Part shown: piece after piece, positions 4,642 to 5,951 of the stretch
Layout of the letters: every line of letters starts with the position of its first letter
Numbering within the stretch: the first letter of the stretch is position 1
Origin: Nanobdellota archaeon
Lineage (GTDB): Archaea > Nanobdellota > Nanobdellia > Woesearchaeales > JAGLGH01
Reading direction: 5' to 3'
Length of the DNA stretch: 5,951 nt
Assembly (NCBI GenBank): GCA_023144115.1
Contig: JAGLGH010000302.1
Location: 1-5,951, forward strand
Made by a program: the position numbers and the translations under genes
Notes under the pieces: generated by a model
What the model saw: only the letters and a program-made list of their open reading frames with translations
Databases searched by the model: none
What the model was told of the DNA's origin: nothing

Positions 4642-5740
4642 TTGATTCACCTCCTAGGTGATTTGTTTCTCTTACTGGCACATAAACAGTGCATAAATAC
4701 ATCTCATGAATATTCCATTTGCCGTTGAGGCGTTTTTTAGGCTGAGGTCTTTTTTTATCAGGCTCAAGCCAGCAGAGTGGGTCAGGTCCGTCAAAATGAC
4801 CATAGCCTAAAAATGAAGCTCCAGCATCACCGCCTCTGCAATGGTAATAAGAAGAGCATCTCCTGCATTTTCCTCTTGGTTTCCTGTCTCTTATTTGCCT
4901 GAAGATTGGAGAATCCAATATCTCGCTGATGGACTTTTCCTTTATGTTCCCTCCGCTGATTGATAAGAATACAGATGGGCTAACTTCTCCGTCAGGCTGA
5001 ATCCTGAAAGCAGTAAAGCCTGATGGATCTCCTTCAATAAAGTATTCTCCTCCAAAAGCTGACCTGAATAATGGTTCAGGAGCTGAAACCTTGTTGTTCA
5101 TCCGCTTTGCAAGGAAACTGTATGAATACTTCAGTTCATCCTTGCTTAGAGCCAGATCATTTCTATTGTCTATTCCTCTGCCATTTGCCCTGAACCTGTT
5201 AAGCCGCCAGTAATCAACATTAAGTGATTTGGCAAGAGCATATATCTTTTCCATTTCATGCTTAGAGCAGTTAAGCTTTGTCAGGCATGTTACAATCTCT
5301 GTATCCACGCCTTTTGCAACAAGCTTTTTAATTGCGCAGATTGCCTTGTCAAATGTTCCTGGCATGCCTCTAAACCAGTCATGCTTTTTTGCATCTCCAA
5401 AATCTATGCTTACTCCGATGTCATCGAAAAGATCAAGATATGGTTCGATAATATCCAAAGTTGTCCCATTGGTTGTATAAGATATCTTTATCCCCAGCTT
5501 TTTGAGGTATTTGCAAAGTTCAATAAAGTCTTTTCTTAAGCAGCACTCACCACCTCCGAAATTCACAGCTGCCACGCCTGCTTGCTTTAGCTTATCTGCA
5601 ACAGCTAAAGCTTCTTTCAGTGTTAGTTCATCTTCTGCGCATTTTCCAGATGCATTATAGCAGTGTATGCACTTCAGGTTGCACATTTTAGTCAGAGACC
5701 ATCCTGCTATAAGTTTTTTAGTTAGTTTTTTTTCTTTCAT
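4628..5740 (-). CDS. MftC-like radical SAM/SPASM protein with incomplete auxiliary cluster I ligands
   Basis: The 370-residue product has C20-x3-C24-x2-C27 in WSLTKMCNLKCIHCYN. A GGE motif ends in Cys rather than Pro (FGGGECCLRKDF, 61-72). TTNG (89-92), SIDFGD (111-116) and RFRANGRG (182-189) follow. The SPASM region is RIQPDGEVSPSVFL and CRRCSSYYHCRGGD (292-305), then DGPDPLC (317-323). The layout strongly resembles MftC of mycofactocin synthesis. However, the SPASM positions for auxiliary cluster I read D238, S256 and D305 instead of Cys, while C292, C295, C301 and C323 (cluster II) are kept. The last ~45 residues are basic then polar; their end is shaped by the next gene's Shine-Dalgarno. 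The ATG at 5740 has no SD; a weak TATA-like TTCTTATT (about 5765-5772, minus) would suit a near-leaderless start. First gene of the operon, divergent from an Lrp-type regulator. Confidence 0.87.
   Translation of the reverse strand: MKEKKLTKKLIAGWSLTKMCNLKCIHCYNASGKCAEDELTLKEALAVADKLKQAGVAAVNFGGGECCLRKDFIELCKYLKKLGIKISYTTNGTTLDIIEPYLDLFDDIGVSIDFGDAKKHDWFRGMPGTFDKAICAIKKLVAKGVDTEIVTCLTKLNCSKHEMEKIYALAKSLNVDYWRLNRFRANGRGIDNRNDLALSKDELKYSYSFLAKRMNNKVSAPEPLFRSAFGGEYFIEGDPSGFTAFRIQPDGEVSPSVFLSISGGNIKEKSISEILDSPIFRQIRDRKPRGKCRRCSSYYHCRGGDAGASFLGYGHFDGPDPLCWLEPDKKRPQPKKRLNGKWNIHEMYLCTVYVPVRETNHLGGESNAIA
4647..4661 (-). promoter_or_regulatory. Shine-Dalgarno of the second radical SAM gene inside a small inverted repeat
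   Basis: On the minus strand TCACCT (4661 to 4656), AGG and AGGTGA (4652 to 4647) can fold into a 6-bp hairpin. The right arm is most of the Shine-Dalgarno GGAGGTGA (4654 to 4647), which lies five bases before ATG 4641. The hairpin lies inside the coding end of the upstream gene, so ribosomes finishing that gene would open it. This suggests coupled translation and also shows that the upstream in-frame GTG (4650) is not the start. Confidence 0.5.
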
Positions 5741-5780
5741 AATCTATTATATGTGGAACAAACAATAAGAATGTTTTTTT

Positions 5781-5790
5781 GCAAATTTGC
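5781..5790. promoter_or_regulatory. Palindrome between two divergent promoters, possible operator
   Basis: GCAAATTTGC is a perfect 10-bp palindrome in the 98-base gap between the radical SAM operon and the divergent Lrp/AsnC-type gene. It lies upstream of the TATA box of the regulator (5806-5813) and of the weak TATA-like sequence for the operon. That is where a regulator could act on both promoters. Lrp-family sites are typically short imperfect palindromes with an A/T centre. No binding evidence exists here. Confidence 0.35.
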
Positions 5791-5805
5791 CCAATTTCCG
5801 ATAAA

Positions 5806-5813
5806 TTTAAATA
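5806..5813 (+). promoter_or_regulatory. TATA box for the Lrp/AsnC-type gene
   Basis: TTTAAATA, preceded by a purine-rich CGATAAA resembling a BRE, is centred about 29 bases before ATG 5839. The predicted transcript would start within a few bases of the start codon, again a leaderless or near-leaderless arrangement. Confidence 0.6.
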
Positions 5814-5838
5814 GATTCTGCGTTTTTTGAGAAATAAT

Positions 5839-5951
5839 ATGATTTTCAGACAGAATATCAAAACAGAAGAGGAAATCAGGCTTGATCTAAAAGACAGAAA
5901 AATACTTCACTGGCTTTCTGAAGATGCAAGAATGCCATGCACAAAAATAGC
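5839..5951 (+). CDS. Lrp/AsnC-family transcriptional regulator, N-terminal part, cut by the window edge
   Basis: The frame is open from ATG 5839 to the end of the window (37 full codons). After a short leader (MIFRQNIKTEEEIR) it reads LDLKDRKILHWLSEDAR followed by MPCTKIA. This is the first helix and turn of the Lrp/AsnC winged helix-turn-helix, whose usual form is LDxxDxxIL..L..xAR.....IA. Members sense amino acids or other small molecules through a C-terminal RAM domain, here outside the window, and often regulate their own gene and a divergent neighbour. The neighbour is the radical SAM operon, so that operon is a natural candidate target. The DNA-recognition helix is not in view. No SD precedes the ATG, consistent with the TATA box at 5806-5813. 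Confidence 0.75.
   Translation, partial: MIFRQNIKTEEEIRLDLKDRKILHWLSEDARMPCTKI

Noticed and set aside
4642..4650. GTG start at 4650 for the second radical SAM protein
   Set aside because: The GTG is part of the Shine-Dalgarno GGAGGTGA, which sits at the correct distance from ATG 4641.
4159..5539. + strand ORFs opposite the radical SAM genes
   Set aside because: They lie antisense to long genes with intact catalytic motifs, without promoter or Shine-Dalgarno signals.
5745..5754. ACATATAATA on the minus strand as the TATA box of the radical SAM operon
   Set aside because: It is only about 10 bases before ATG 5740. Transcription from it would begin inside the coding region, and no alternative start downstream leaves the cluster motif with a proper N-terminus.

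Overview
The window reads as a piece of an archaeal chromosome, most probably a DPANN-type lineage such as Woesearchaeota or Pacearchaeota; the phylum is an inference. The archaeal signs are an aMBF1-type protein (N-terminal zinc ribbon plus helix-turn-helix), a soluble dolichol-phosphate-mannose-synthase-like glycosyltransferase, an Lrp/AsnC-type regulator, and A/T-rich TATA boxes about 26 bases upstream of start codons. The DNA is AT-rich and gene-dense. The first gene of each transcription unit tends to have a TATA box placed for a leaderless mRNA. Downstream genes in a unit mostly carry a Shine-Dalgarno sequence of the AGGTGA type.

Layout from left to right. (1) The 3' part of an IscU/NifU-type Fe-S scaffold gene on the + strand, followed by a T-rich stretch, then a small + strand ORF (47 or 54 aa) of unknown function with its own TATA box. 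(2) A minus-strand unit transcribed from about 2172 down to 584: YjbQ/UPF0047 protein, aMBF1, and a DPM1-like GT2 glycosyltransferase, with gaps or overlaps of 12 and -1 bases. (3) A minus-strand hypothetical gene with a probable CxxC zinc site. Its promoter lies between the coding region and a dense cluster of inverted repeats (2756-2862) that resembles an end or remnant of an IS200/IS605-type element. (4) A 175-base gap (2863-3037) holding an 18-bp perfect palindrome abutting a + strand TATA box, and a G-rich segment that could be a small structured RNA or decayed transposase sequence. (5) A tight minus-strand operon of two radical SAM proteins with C-terminal auxiliary-cluster domains and a thymidylate-kinase-like P-loop kinase. 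(6) A divergent Lrp/AsnC-type gene that runs off the right edge.

The most interesting unit is (5). The first radical SAM enzyme is MftC-like, but in its SPASM domain the three motif cysteines assigned to auxiliary cluster I are replaced (Asp, Ser, Asp), while all four assigned to auxiliary cluster II remain. The second enzyme shows the roughly opposite pattern, keeping the CxnGx4C pair but lacking the classical CX2CX5CX3C. The third gene has the P-loop and DR motif of dTMP kinases but not the usual REPG or SSLAYQ substrate signatures. Together they look like a short biosynthetic pathway of unknown product, possibly controlled by the divergent regulator through a palindrome lying between the two promoters. 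IscU could in principle supply Fe-S clusters to these enzymes, but it is not adjacent to them.
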